Of a stretch of 64,000 nt of DNA, positions 1 through 7,790 are shown in pieces. How positions within the stretch are numbered: position 1 is the first letter of the stretch; each line of letters opens with the position of its first letter. The notes below the pieces were generated by a model. The model had not been told where the DNA came from and did no database searches. It saw only the letters and a list, made by a program, of their open reading frames with translations. This DNA comes from Prevotella sp. BV3P1 (lineage in GTDB: Bacteria > Bacteroidota > Bacteroidia > Bacteroidales > Bacteroidaceae), in contig NZ_AWXC01000053.1 of assembly GCF_000479005.1 (NCBI RefSeq), positions 106,912 to 170,911 of the forward strand, in the 5' to 3' direction. Made by a program: the position numbers and the translations under genes.

Positions 1-366
1 CTGGCCAACACCTATGGCATGAAACTGCCTTATTCGGGGCCTGTGTATCGTTCACATGTCGTTGAAGGAAATAAAATAAGAATCTATTTTAATCATGTGG
101 AGAATGGCTTGAAAAGCAAGGCGGGTGATAAGCTACAAGGCTTCGCGGTGGCAGGACTTGACCACAAGTTCCACTGGGCTGACGCTACGATTGACGGCAA
201 CAGTGTGGTGGTTCATTGTCCTGAAGTTACCTTTCCGATAGTAGTCAGATACGCTTGGGCAGACAATCCCATCTGCAATTTGTATAACAGTGCTGATCTT
301 CCTGCTGTCCCATTCCGCACAGACGATTGGCCAGGTGTAACTTCTCACATAGGAAAGATCCGATGA
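1..366 (+). CDS. Sialate O-acetylesterase, C-terminal end (partial)
   Basis: The frame is open from base 1, so the gene begins before the window; about 121 residues are visible. The tail matches the end of the secreted SGNH-type sialate O-acetylesterase family: a beta-rich segment followed by a VRYAWADNP...LYNSADLPAVPFRTD ending. Such enzymes remove O-acetyl groups from sialic acid or from acetylated plant polysaccharides in the periplasm. The catalytic Ser and Asp/His regions are not all in view, so activity cannot be judged. It converges with the ABC ATPase gene, leaving a gap of only 5 bases. Confidence 0.75.
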   Translation: MANTYGMKLPYSGPVYRSHVVEGNKIRIYFNHVENGLKSKAGDKLQGFAVAGLDHKFHWADATIDGNSVVVHCPEVTFPIVVRYAWADNPICNLYNSADLPAVPFRTDDWPGVTSHIGKIR

Positions 367-371
367 AATCT

Positions 372-1139
372 TTATTTTCGAAGTCTGACGGCTCTGTCAT
401 CGGCATCAAAACGGATATGTTCACTTTCGATGAAATGGCGCAAAGTACCATCTTCTATGAGCTGTTTTGTCGTCCCAGTGTGTAGCTTTCGTTGATTATC
501 CAGCAGCCATATCTCGTCTGTTATCTGTAAAGCCAGTTCGATGTCATGGATGGATAAGAACACGGTTTTGTCCAACTCATGTGCCAATTGGGCCAACAGA
601 CGCAGCGTGTCTACCTTACTTTGGAAATCAAGAAAGGCCGTTGGTTCGTCTAAGATGATGATGGGCGTTTGCTGAGCCAGGGCTTTTGCCATCATCACCT
701 TTTGCCGTTCACCATCACTTAGGCTCGAAATATTCCTTTCAGCCAACTGCTCGATGCCCACCAGTTGCATGGCATTCGAAACAATTTTGCGGTCTTCGTT
801 CGACAAAACGCCCCAAAATCCCGTGTAGGGCGTGCGTCCCAAGCTCACCAATTCGCTCGCGGTAAGATTCCGGATGTCCATTCTTTCCGTCAGAACCACA
901 CTGATTTTTTCGGCCAATTCATGATGGGATAGCCTTTCCAAGGGCGTACCTTGAATGTATATTTCGCCCGCTATGGGCGGTATAAAGCCCGCCAGTGTAC
1001 GCAAAAGAGTAGATTTTCCCACGCCGTTCCGCCCCAGCAAACAGGTCAACCGACCGCTGTTCAGAGTAGCGTTGATATCCGATACGACCGCATGTTTGCC
1101 GTATCCGATGGACAAATTGTATAATTGAATGGTCTGCAT
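372..1139 (-). CDS. ABC transporter ATP-binding protein, FecE/BtuD type (iron-siderophore, heme or cobalamin uptake)
   Basis: This 255-residue protein is a complete ABC ATPase. Walker A is GRNGVGKST (about residues 36-44), the signature is LSDGERQKV, Walker B is IIILDEPTAFLD, and the switch histidine lies in SIHD. The sequence resembles FecE/FepC/BtuD, which energise import of siderophores, heme or B12 through a FecCD-type permease. No permease or binding protein is beside it here; the next gene upstream diverges, so partner genes must lie elsewhere. Transcription probably starts from the TATCTTTG motif at 1148-1155, almost on top of the start codon. The substrate cannot be told from sequence. 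Confidence 0.88.
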   Translation of the reverse strand: MQTIQLYNLSIGYGKHAVVSDINATLNSGRLTCLLGRNGVGKSTLLRTLAGFIPPIAGEIYIQGTPLERLSHHELAEKISVVLTERMDIRNLTASELVSLGRTPYTGFWGVLSNEDRKIVSNAMQLVGIEQLAERNISSLSDGERQKVMMAKALAQQTPIIILDEPTAFLDFQSKVDTLRLLAQLAHELDKTVFLSIHDIELALQITDEIWLLDNQRKLHTGTTKQLIEDGTLRHFIESEHIRFDADDRAVRLRK

Positions 1140-1147
1140 GTCTGTTG

Positions 1148-1155
1148 CAAAGATA
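1148..1155 (-). promoter_or_regulatory. Bacteroidetes -7 promoter element for the ABC ATPase
   Basis: TATCTTTG on the minus strand fits the TAnnTTTG consensus. It ends 8 bases before the ATG at 1139, which implies a leaderless or nearly leaderless transcript. Confidence 0.55.
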
Positions 1156-1208
1156 GCGATTTACGCAAAATATAACGTTCGTAGCTCGTCAATTCTTGCT
1201 AAAAAGCG

Positions 1209-1216
1209 TATCTTTG
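1209..1216 (+). promoter_or_regulatory. Bacteroidetes -7 promoter element for the helicase
   Basis: TATCTTTG fits TAnnTTTG and lies 9 bases before the ATG at 1226. This favours 1226 over the in-frame upstream ATG at 1196, which lies inside or above the promoter. Confidence 0.5.
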
Positions 1217-1225
1217 TCCGTACTT

Positions 1226-3205
1226 ATGTCATTACAATCGGCCATTTCAGAACTCAAACGTCAGAAGTTGTTACTCCAATTGGAGTACGCAACCGAGAAG
1301 GATGCTTTCCGTAAGCAGACGGAGATGATGGGTATAGCCCGAAAGGTAAAGCGCGGTGATGCATGGTTTCCCGTCCGCGTGGGCAAGAGTTTTTACAATT
1401 CGCTCAATCAGTTGGCTGTCGAAGTGTTTCGTCATGTCGATGAAGAGATTAGTCACAATTTTGAATACGGCCGGCCGGTTGCCTTTTTTCAGATGGTTCA
1501 GAAGGCAGGAAGACACGATGAAATGGGCAAAAACAATGCATCCACAGCTTCAAAATCACTTTCTTATTTCCCCGTCACAGGTATGGTAAGCTATGCCGAT
1601 AACGACCGAATGGTGGTCACGTTGCCTGACAATGGCATGGTTACCTCCATCCAAACGGCCGAGCAGGTGGGCGTACAACTGTTCTTTGACGAGACTTCTT
1701 ATCGGTTGATGTTCGATGCCTTAGACCGCGTGATGAATGCCAAAGACAACCGACTGGCCTATCTTCGCAACCTTTTTTATTCGACTTCGCAGACTGCCGA
1801 GTGCTTTTCTTTTGATGACATTAGGTTTCCTTGGCTCAATGACCTGCAAGCAGAAGCCGTGAACAAGGTGTTGAAAGCCAAGGATGTGATGGTAGTTCAC
1901 GGTCCTCCAGGCACCGGCAAGACCACCACACTCGTGGAGGCAATCTACGAAACCCTCAAGCGTGAGAGTCAAGTTTTGGTCTGTGCGCAGAGCAATATGG
2001 CGGTCGATTGGATTAGTGAGCGGCTTGTTGACCGGGGCGTGAACGTGCTTCGCATCGGCAATCCCACACGGGTGAACGATAAAATGCTGTCGTTTACCTA
2101 CGAACGTAGGTTCGAATCACATCCCGATTATCCGCAATTGTGGGCCATACGCAAAGCCCTGCGGCAACTCAAACAGCACCGTAAGGCCGCTGGTTCTGGC
2201 TTCCATCAGAAGGTGGAACGTCTTCAAGAACGGGCAACCGAATTGGAGATACGCATCAAAGGACAGCTCTTTGGAGAAGCAAGGGTCATCGCTTCCACCT
2301 TAACAGGTGCTGCAAACCGTCTTCTGGTGGGTCAAAAGTATCAGACACTGTTCATTGATGAGGCTGCACAGGCATTGGAAGCTGCCTGCTGGATAGCCAT
2401 CCGCAAGGTTCACCGCGTGGTGTTGGCGGGCGACCACTGCCAGTTGCCGCCGACAATCAAAAGCATTGCTGCCTTAAAGGGTGGTCTGGACAAAACGCTG
2501 ATGCAACGCATTGTAGAGAATAAACCAGAAGTAGTGACGATGCTTGGCTTGCAATACCGCATGAATGATCAGATTATGCGCTTCTCGAGCGACTGGTTTT
2601 ATCACGGAAAAGTTCAGAGTGCGCCAGCTATTAAGTATCGGGGAATCTTGGATTATGATGTTCCCATCCAGTGGATAGATACCGCCGAACAGGCAGAAAA
2701 CGCCCATTTCATCGAGGAATCTGCATCGGACACACCGACTTTTCAAGAACATTTTGTGGGTGAAAGCTTTGGCAGAATCAATGAAGATGAGGCCGAATTA
2801 ACCCTCAGCACGCTTGAACAGTATTTCAATAAGATTGGTAAGCAGCGTTTATTGGACGAAACTGTCGACGTAGGTATCATCTCTCCGTATCGCGCACAGG
2901 TGCAGTATTTGCGACGATTGTTGAAAAAACGCGCCTTTTTCAAGCCCTTTCGTCATCTCATCAGCGTGAACACGGTTGATGGCTTTCAAGGACAGGAACG
3001 AGATGTGATTCTCATTTCGCTGGTCAGGGCAAACGATGATGGACAGATAGGCTTTCTTCGTGACCTGCGGCGGATGAACGTTGCCATGACACGAGCCCGA
3101 ATGAAACTCATCATCTTAGGACATGTTCCCACGCTGGTGCGCCATCCTTTCTATAAAAAACTGTATGACCATACGCAGAGTTTACAACAAGATGCTGTTT
3201 GGTAA
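1226..3205 (+). CDS. Superfamily 1 DNA/RNA helicase, UPF1/IGHMBP2-like (AAA_11/AAA_12)
   Basis: A 659-residue helicase with a full SF1B motif set: motif I VHGPPGTGKTTT (about residues 222-233), Ia around CAQSNMAVD, II FIDEAAQA, III AGDHCQLPPT, IV ISPYRAQV, V VDGFQGQERDV and VI NVAMTRARM. The N-terminal ~200 residues resemble the beta-barrel region of the IGHMBP2 group. Members unwind nucleic acid 5'-3' with ATP; the bacterial role is poorly defined. I chose ATG 1226 (MSLQSAISEL) because the 10 extra residues from 1196 overlap the -7 promoter motif. The small gene at 3237 follows after 31 bases and may be co-transcribed. Confidence 0.9.
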   Translation: MSLQSAISELKRQKLLLQLEYATEKDAFRKQTEMMGIARKVKRGDAWFPVRVGKSFYNSLNQLAVEVFRHVDEEISHNFEYGRPVAFFQMVQKAGRHDEMGKNNASTASKSLSYFPVTGMVSYADNDRMVVTLPDNGMVTSIQTAEQVGVQLFFDETSYRLMFDALDRVMNAKDNRLAYLRNLFYSTSQTAECFSFDDIRFPWLNDLQAEAVNKVLKAKDVMVVHGPPGTGKTTTLVEAIYETLKRESQVLVCAQSNMAVDWISERLVDRGVNVLRIGNPTRVNDKMLSFTYERRFESHPDYPQLWAIRKALRQLKQHRKAAGSGFHQKVERLQERATELEIRIKGQLFGEARVIASTLTGAANRLLVGQKYQTLFIDEAAQALEAACWIAIRKVHRVVLAGDHCQLPPTIKSIAALKGGLDKTLMQRIVENKPEVVTMLGLQYRMNDQIMRFSSDWFYHGKVQSAPAIKYRGILDYDVPIQWIDTAEQAENAHFIEESASDTPTFQEHFVGESFGRINEDEAELTLSTLEQYFNKIGKQRLLDETVDVGIISPYRAQVQYLRRLLKKRAFFKPFRHLISVNTVDGFQGQERDVILISLVRANDDGQIGFLRDLRRMNVAMTRARMKLIILGHVPTLVRHPFYKKLYDHTQSLQQDAVW

Positions 3206-3236
3206 ACATGCTCTAAATCTCTAAACACAAAATAAT

Positions 3237-3653
3237 ATGTTAGAACGCGACTACATTATGCGGCTTATCCGCGAGTTTCTGGCAGCCCTGGCCCGACTGT
3301 TAGAGAAGAAAGAAGTGACCGACAGGCACGAGGAACTCAAGAAACTGTACGACCAATATGTGGGTCCTTACACTTTCTACCATCTGGCCCCGGTGGAAAA
3401 AGTCATTGAGACCCTTGGCCAAGAGGATGAAGAAAAGCGATTTTACAAGATGGAAATGCTGGCTGAACTCTATCTGGCAGAGGCTGACATGGTGTCGAAA
3501 CCCGAAGGCGACCTGTTGCTTAAGAAGTCTTTTGCGCTGTTCGATTTCCTCGATCATTACAGCAAGACCTACTCGATAGACCGCCTCAAGAAGATGGATG
3601 CCATCCAACAAAGATTATCAAACAACAACAAAAACGAAATCAAAACTACCTAA
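3237..3653 (+). CDS. Small alpha-helical protein of unknown function
   Basis: A 138-residue, highly charged and helix-prone protein starting MLERDYIMRLIREFLAALARL. It has no signal peptide or membrane segment, so it is probably cytoplasmic. The opening recalls the DUF6483 family, but I cannot confirm that. It sits 31 bases after the helicase and one base before the GH43 start, all on the plus strand, so the three may share a transcript. I do not recognise a function. Confidence 0.7.
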   Translation: MLERDYIMRLIREFLAALARLLEKKEVTDRHEELKKLYDQYVGPYTFYHLAPVEKVIETLGQEDEEKRFYKMEMLAELYLAEADMVSKPEGDLLLKKSFALFDFLDHYSKTYSIDRLKKMDAIQQRLSNNNKNEIKTT

Positions 3654-3654
3654 A

Positions 3655-4653
3655 ATGACAAGCAAAGTAAATTCTTTCAGGAAAAGTATGATCCTGGTCG
3701 TGGCTGCATTGACACTCGCTACAAGCGGCATGGCACAGAATAAGAAAATGAGCGGCAACCCCATCTTCCCGGGATGGTATGCCGATCCAGAAGCTGTGGT
3801 ATACAATGGTGAGTATTGGGTGTTCCCCACTTACTCGGCACCTTTTGAAGAACAAACCTTTCTGGATGCGTTCTCGTCGCCCGACTTGGTGAACTGGACG
3901 AAGCATCCACGGGTGCTTGACAACTCAAATGTGAAGTGGGTACGGCGCGCCATGTGGGCTCCGGCGGTGATACATGCCAACAACAAGTATTATCTCTTCT
4001 TCGGTGGAAACGACGTACACGAAGGAGAAGTGGGCGGTATTGGCGTTGCTGTGGCCGACAGGCCAGAAGGTCCGTACAAAGATGCGCTGGGCAAACCGCT
4101 CATCAACGAAATTGTTAATGGGGCACAACCTATTGATCAGTTTGTCTTTAAGGACGATGATGGACAGTATTACATGTACTATGGCGGCTGGGGACACTGC
4201 AACATGGTGAAATTGGCTCCCGACTTGCTGAGCATTGTACCTTTCCCCGACGGGGTAACGTACAAGGAAGTAACCCCCAAGAACTATGTGGAAGGCCCGT
4301 TCATGTTGAAAAAAGACGGAAAATACTACTTCATGTGGTCTGAAGGTGGATGGACTGGCCCAGATTATTGCGTGGCCTATGCCATCTCTGACTCACCTTT
4401 CGGTCCCTTCGAGCGCGTAGGAAAGATTCTCGAACAGGATGACAAAATCGCACGGGGAGCAGGCCATCACTCCGTCATTAAGGGCAATGGCAAAGACGAG
4501 TGGTACATTGTGTACCACAGACGCCCATTGACAGAAACCGATGGAAACCATCGTGAGACCTGCATTGACCGCATGTATTTCGATAAAAACGGCTTCATCA
4601 AACCCGTCAAGATGACCGTGGAGGGTGTGAAGGAGGTGAAGAAACGTAAGTAA
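3655..4653 (+). CDS. Secreted glycoside hydrolase family 43 protein (arabinofuranosidase/xylosidase type)
   Basis: A 332-residue protein with a cleavable signal peptide (about residues 1-28, ending GMAQ). The five-bladed propeller signature is clear: the base Asp in PGWYADPEAVV, the pKa-modulating Asp in DQFVFKDDDGQYYMYYGG and the acid Glu in YVEGPFMLKKDGKYYFMWSE. GH43 enzymes remove arabinose or xylose from plant polysaccharides by inversion. An upstream in-frame ATG at 3598 lies inside the preceding gene; ATG 3655 gives a proper signal peptide and follows that gene's stop by one base. Exact substrate is unknown. Confidence 0.9.
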   Translation: MTSKVNSFRKSMILVVAALTLATSGMAQNKKMSGNPIFPGWYADPEAVVYNGEYWVFPTYSAPFEEQTFLDAFSSPDLVNWTKHPRVLDNSNVKWVRRAMWAPAVIHANNKYYLFFGGNDVHEGEVGGIGVAVADRPEGPYKDALGKPLINEIVNGAQPIDQFVFKDDDGQYYMYYGGWGHCNMVKLAPDLLSIVPFPDGVTYKEVTPKNYVEGPFMLKKDGKYYFMWSEGGWTGPDYCVAYAISDSPFGPFERVGKILEQDDKIARGAGHHSVIKGNGKDEWYIVYHRRPLTETDGNHRETCIDRMYFDKNGFIKPVKMTVEGVKEVKKRK

Positions 4654-4693
4654 AAAAGTTGAACAGCAAAGCAAGTGTTTACTGTTAAGCATT

Positions 4694-4776
4694 TAAAGTC
4701 TTTGACTTTGGTGGGAAAACTCTTTGAGTTTGTACCCCAAAGTCAAGGACTTTTCCATGCAAAGTCAATGCTGTTG
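4694..4776. repeat. Intergenic AAAGTCAATG-type repeat cluster 1
   Basis: Between the convergent GH43 and hydrolase genes are several short units built on CAAAGTCAA and CTTTGAGTTTG in both orientations. The same units occur at 36995-37110 and 62551-62630. Confidence 0.6.
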
Positions 4777-4822
4777 TTGAACCCTTTGTCAGCCTTGGAT
4801 AGAGAGGGGTAGGCAGTTTATG

Positions 4823-5779
4823 TCAAGGAATGTATCGACTGACAAATTTCTTGACAACTTCCGTATATTCTTGCCGATGATCCCGGTAGCTCTCAGCGTG
4901 TTTAGAACCCTTAGCTATCCATAGCTGTTTAGGTTGAGATTTGGCTTTGTAAAGCGGATATACCATATCGGTTCGCACATATGTGTCGCTGTCGCCATGG
5001 ATAAAGAGCATGGGCTTTTTGCATTTGGACACCTGCTTCAAGGGCGAAGCTTCCCCAAACGACCATCCGTATAGCAGCTTGTTTAGTGCGCTGGCCGTGT
5101 AAAGCAGGGGGAAGGGTGGTAGCCCAAACTGTGTTTTCAGTTCGTTTTTGAACTCGTCCCACACGCTGGTGTAACCACAATCCTCCACAAAGCACTTGAC
5201 ATAGTTGGGCGTGTCTTCACCCGCAACGCACATGGTGAGTGCGGCTCCCATGGAGATACCGTGGACCACTTGCTCGGAATGGCCGGTTGAATCGCTGAAA
5301 AGCGAGTCGGCAATGGCCATCCAGCGCAGCACGTCGTGGCGCTCTTTCCATCCCATTTGTACCATTTCGCCTTCACTCCAACCATGGGCATGGTGGTCGG
5401 GTAGCAGCACGTTGTAACCCATGCGGGCATAGATGTGGGCTATCTGCATCATGCCTGCGTGAGTGTCGTGGTATCCATGCAATACTATAGCCGTCTTGTG
5501 TGTGGGTTGTGGCGCATAAATGAAAACGGCATGATGCTGCTCATCGTCTTGCATCGTTACCAGGGTGTCATGGATGAGGTTGCCTTGGGTAAGGCTGTCT
5601 ATCCAGGGTTTAATTTCTGGGTTGTCATTGATGACGTGCGCAAAACGGTCTTGGTAGGACACGTTGATGGGGTAGGGGCGTCTCAACGAGTATTCTATCA
5701 TGTAAATACTGCCACCAACGAGTGCCAGTAGCACAACGATGGTGACAGTAATGAATGTGATTTTAAGCCTTTTTCGCAT
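4823..5779 (-). CDS. Membrane-anchored alpha/beta hydrolase (serine aminopeptidase/Hydrolase_4 type)
   Basis: A 318-residue protein with an N-terminal membrane anchor (about residues 6-28) and a periplasmic alpha/beta-hydrolase domain. The nucleophile elbow is HGISMGAAL, the oxyanion region AIVLHGYHDT, the acid Asp lies in FIHGDSDTYV and the His in KGSKHAES. The substrate could be a peptide, lipid or sugar ester. ATG 5779 is chosen; the codon before it is TTG. It lies 11 bases after the GH2 gene on the same strand, so it is probably the second gene of a GH2-hydrolase operon. Confidence 0.85.
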   Translation of the reverse strand: MRKRLKITFITVTIVVLLALVGGSIYMIEYSLRRPYPINVSYQDRFAHVINDNPEIKPWIDSLTQGNLIHDTLVTMQDDEQHHAVFIYAPQPTHKTAIVLHGYHDTHAGMMQIAHIYARMGYNVLLPDHHAHGWSEGEMVQMGWKERHDVLRWMAIADSLFSDSTGHSEQVVHGISMGAALTMCVAGEDTPNYVKCFVEDCGYTSVWDEFKNELKTQFGLPPFPLLYTASALNKLLYGWSFGEASPLKQVSKCKKPMLFIHGDSDTYVRTDMVYPLYKAKSQPKQLWIAKGSKHAESYRDHRQEYTEVVKKFVSRYIP

Positions 5780-5790
5780 CAAAATCTTGG

Positions 5791-7608
5791 TTATTTATAC
5801 AGTTTGTACAGCTCCAGATTAGCCTTTCTTACCCGATTTTCGTCCAGCTTAATTACCTTTCTGTCATAGGTCATCAGTCCGTTCACCTCACCTTCAACAT
5901 CGGTTGTTTGTGTATATACTGCTGCGGAGAAGCCCTGACGAATCATGGGTTTGAGTTCTTCCAGCAGCTCAACGTAGCGGTCTGTAACCTCTTTGCTGTT
6001 CTTGAATTCTACATAACCCCAGTTGCGATCAGCCTGCCAGAGGTGTCCTTTCAGCGGCAGTCCCAATCCACCAAACTCGCCGAGCACTGTCGTGCGGTTG
6101 AAGTCGTAGAGATACATCATCGGTCCAGGATAGTTGTGTAGATCCAGGATGTCGCCCGTCTTAATGTGGTTGCCACCACTGGCCGGGTTGATGAGACGCG
6201 TAGGATCGAGCGCTTTCGTAAATGCGGTAATCTCTTTGGTCTTGAATTGTCCCCAAGATTCATTGAAAGGTGTCCACACAACGATGGAAGGATAGGAGTA
6301 GAACTGGTTGATGATGGCTTTCCACTCTTGCTTGAAGTTTTCTTCCGATTCGGCTGAACGGCTGGCCAAGCGGCCTGTTTCCTGATAGTACTCGTGGTTC
6401 TGCCAATCGGGTCCGTGCTGAATGTCGCCCATAGGCATGTCCTGCCATACCAGAATCCCCAGCTTGTCACAGGATGTATACCAACGAGCCGGCTCCACTT
6501 TCATGTGCTTGCGAATCATGTTGAAGCCCATGTCCTTGGTCTTTTTGATATCGTACACCATGGCTTCTTCTGTGGGAGCTGTGAAAAGACCGTCGGGCCA
6601 GTAACCTTGGTCGAGTGGGCCATATTGGAAAAGGTTCTTGTTGTTGAGCTGCATACGCCACACACCAGCACCATCACGCACCGATGAAATCTTGCGCATG
6701 GCACTGTAGCTCTTCACAACATCCACGGTTCTGCCACCCGAGAGGAGGGAGATTTCTAGGTCATACAAGAACGGAGAATCTGGTGTCCACAGTTTTTGGT
6801 TCTGTACAAACAGCTCTACTTCCTGACCGGCGATGGCCTTTCCCTTTGCAACAATCTCGTTGCCGTCTTTCATCACAACGCTAATCACGTCGCCCTGTTG
6901 AGCTCCTTCTGTCTTTGTGCATACCGTCAGCTTACTTTCATCAATGTTAGGAGTGTTGTAAACGGCTGCAATGTGCTTCTTGTTGACAGGCTCCAACCAT
7001 ACCGTTTGCCAGATGCCGGTGACGGGTGTGTACCAGATTCCTTCTGGTTTAGTACGTTGTTTTCCTACAGGTTGGTGTCCGTCAGTCGTCGGATCCCATA
7101 CCCTCACGACCAACTTTTGCTGTCCGCTCTTTAAATATGGTGTGATGTCAAAGCTGAAAGCGGAGAAACCACCCTTGTGAGAGCCTATCTTGATGTCGTT
7201 AAGGAACACGTCGGCTTTCCAATCAACCGCACCAAAATGCAGCAGAACGTTCTTGCCCGACCAAGCAGCCGGCACATTGAAGGTGCGCTCGTACCACAGT
7301 TCTTTGTCCTTGCCAACGGTCTTCTGTACCCCTGAAAGGCTCGACTCGATGGCGAAAGGCACCAAAATCTTGCCGTCGTTGATATTCGTTCCGGCAGCTC
7401 CACGGTTGCGAATGGCATAGTTCCACAATCCATTGAGGTTTTGCCATTGACTTCTTTCCATGATTGGGCGGGGGTACTCGGGCAACACGTTGTTGGGGTT
7501 TACCTTGTTGGCCCAGTCTGTCTTAATCTTGTCACCAACAGGTTTCCATTGTGCCATGGCTGCCGTATAGACAGACAAGGCGAGTAAAAGAACGCTTAGT
7601 TTTTTCAT
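5791..7608 (-). CDS. Secreted glycoside hydrolase family 2 protein (beta-galactosidase/glucuronidase type)
   Basis: A 605-residue protein with a signal peptide ending AAMAQ. The order is N-terminal sugar-binding jelly roll (about 50-210), Ig-like domain (about 215-310) and TIM barrel. The acid/base Glu is in WTPFNESWGQF and the nucleophile Glu is probably in TVLGEFGGLG. It lacks the long C-terminal domains of LacZ. The substrate may be a beta-galactoside, beta-glucuronide or beta-mannoside. A TAACTTTG promoter lies 42 bases upstream, and the hydrolase gene follows closely. Confidence 0.9.
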   Translation of the reverse strand: MKKLSVLLLALSVYTAAMAQWKPVGDKIKTDWANKVNPNNVLPEYPRPIMERSQWQNLNGLWNYAIRNRGAAGTNINDGKILVPFAIESSLSGVQKTVGKDKELWYERTFNVPAAWSGKNVLLHFGAVDWKADVFLNDIKIGSHKGGFSAFSFDITPYLKSGQQKLVVRVWDPTTDGHQPVGKQRTKPEGIWYTPVTGIWQTVWLEPVNKKHIAAVYNTPNIDESKLTVCTKTEGAQQGDVISVVMKDGNEIVAKGKAIAGQEVELFVQNQKLWTPDSPFLYDLEISLLSGGRTVDVVKSYSAMRKISSVRDGAGVWRMQLNNKNLFQYGPLDQGYWPDGLFTAPTEEAMVYDIKKTKDMGFNMIRKHMKVEPARWYTSCDKLGILVWQDMPMGDIQHGPDWQNHEYYQETGRLASRSAESEENFKQEWKAIINQFYSYPSIVVWTPFNESWGQFKTKEITAFTKALDPTRLINPASGGNHIKTGDILDLHNYPGPMMYLYDFNRTTVLGEFGGLGLPLKGHLWQADRNWGYVEFKNSKEVTDRYVELLEELKPMIRQGFSAAVYTQTTDVEGEVNGLMTYDRKVIKLDENRVRKANLELYKLYK

Positions 7609-7649
7609 TTTTTTTAGTTATAACGATGTTAAGATAAATAATGATGCTT

Positions 7650-7657
7650 CAAAGTTA
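7650..7657 (-). promoter_or_regulatory. -7 promoter element for the GH2-hydrolase operon
   Basis: TAACTTTG on the minus strand matches TAnnTTTG, 42 bases upstream of the GH2 ATG. No clear -33 TTTG is seen at the usual distance. Confidence 0.5.
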
Positions 7658-7751
7658 CGCATTTTCATCCGAATAGTAGGCGGAAAGAAGATGTTGTAGC
7701 ATCTTTTTACAATTATTAGCAAAATGAATAAAGAGGAATCGTTGCATTTAT

Positions 7752-7782
7752 TTTGCTATGCTCTTGAATTCAAGTAACTTTG
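7752..7782 (+). promoter_or_regulatory. Full Bacteroidetes promoter (TTTG-N19-TAnnTTTG) for the calcium ATPase
   Basis: TTTG at 7752-7755 and TAACTTTG at 7775-7782 are separated by exactly 19 bases, the consensus for the primary sigma factor of Bacteroidetes. The ATG at 7791 is 8 bases downstream of the -7 box, so the mRNA has almost no leader. This argues against the upstream in-frame ATG at 7758, which lies inside the promoter. Confidence 0.75.
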
Positions 7783-7790
7783 CACAAATT

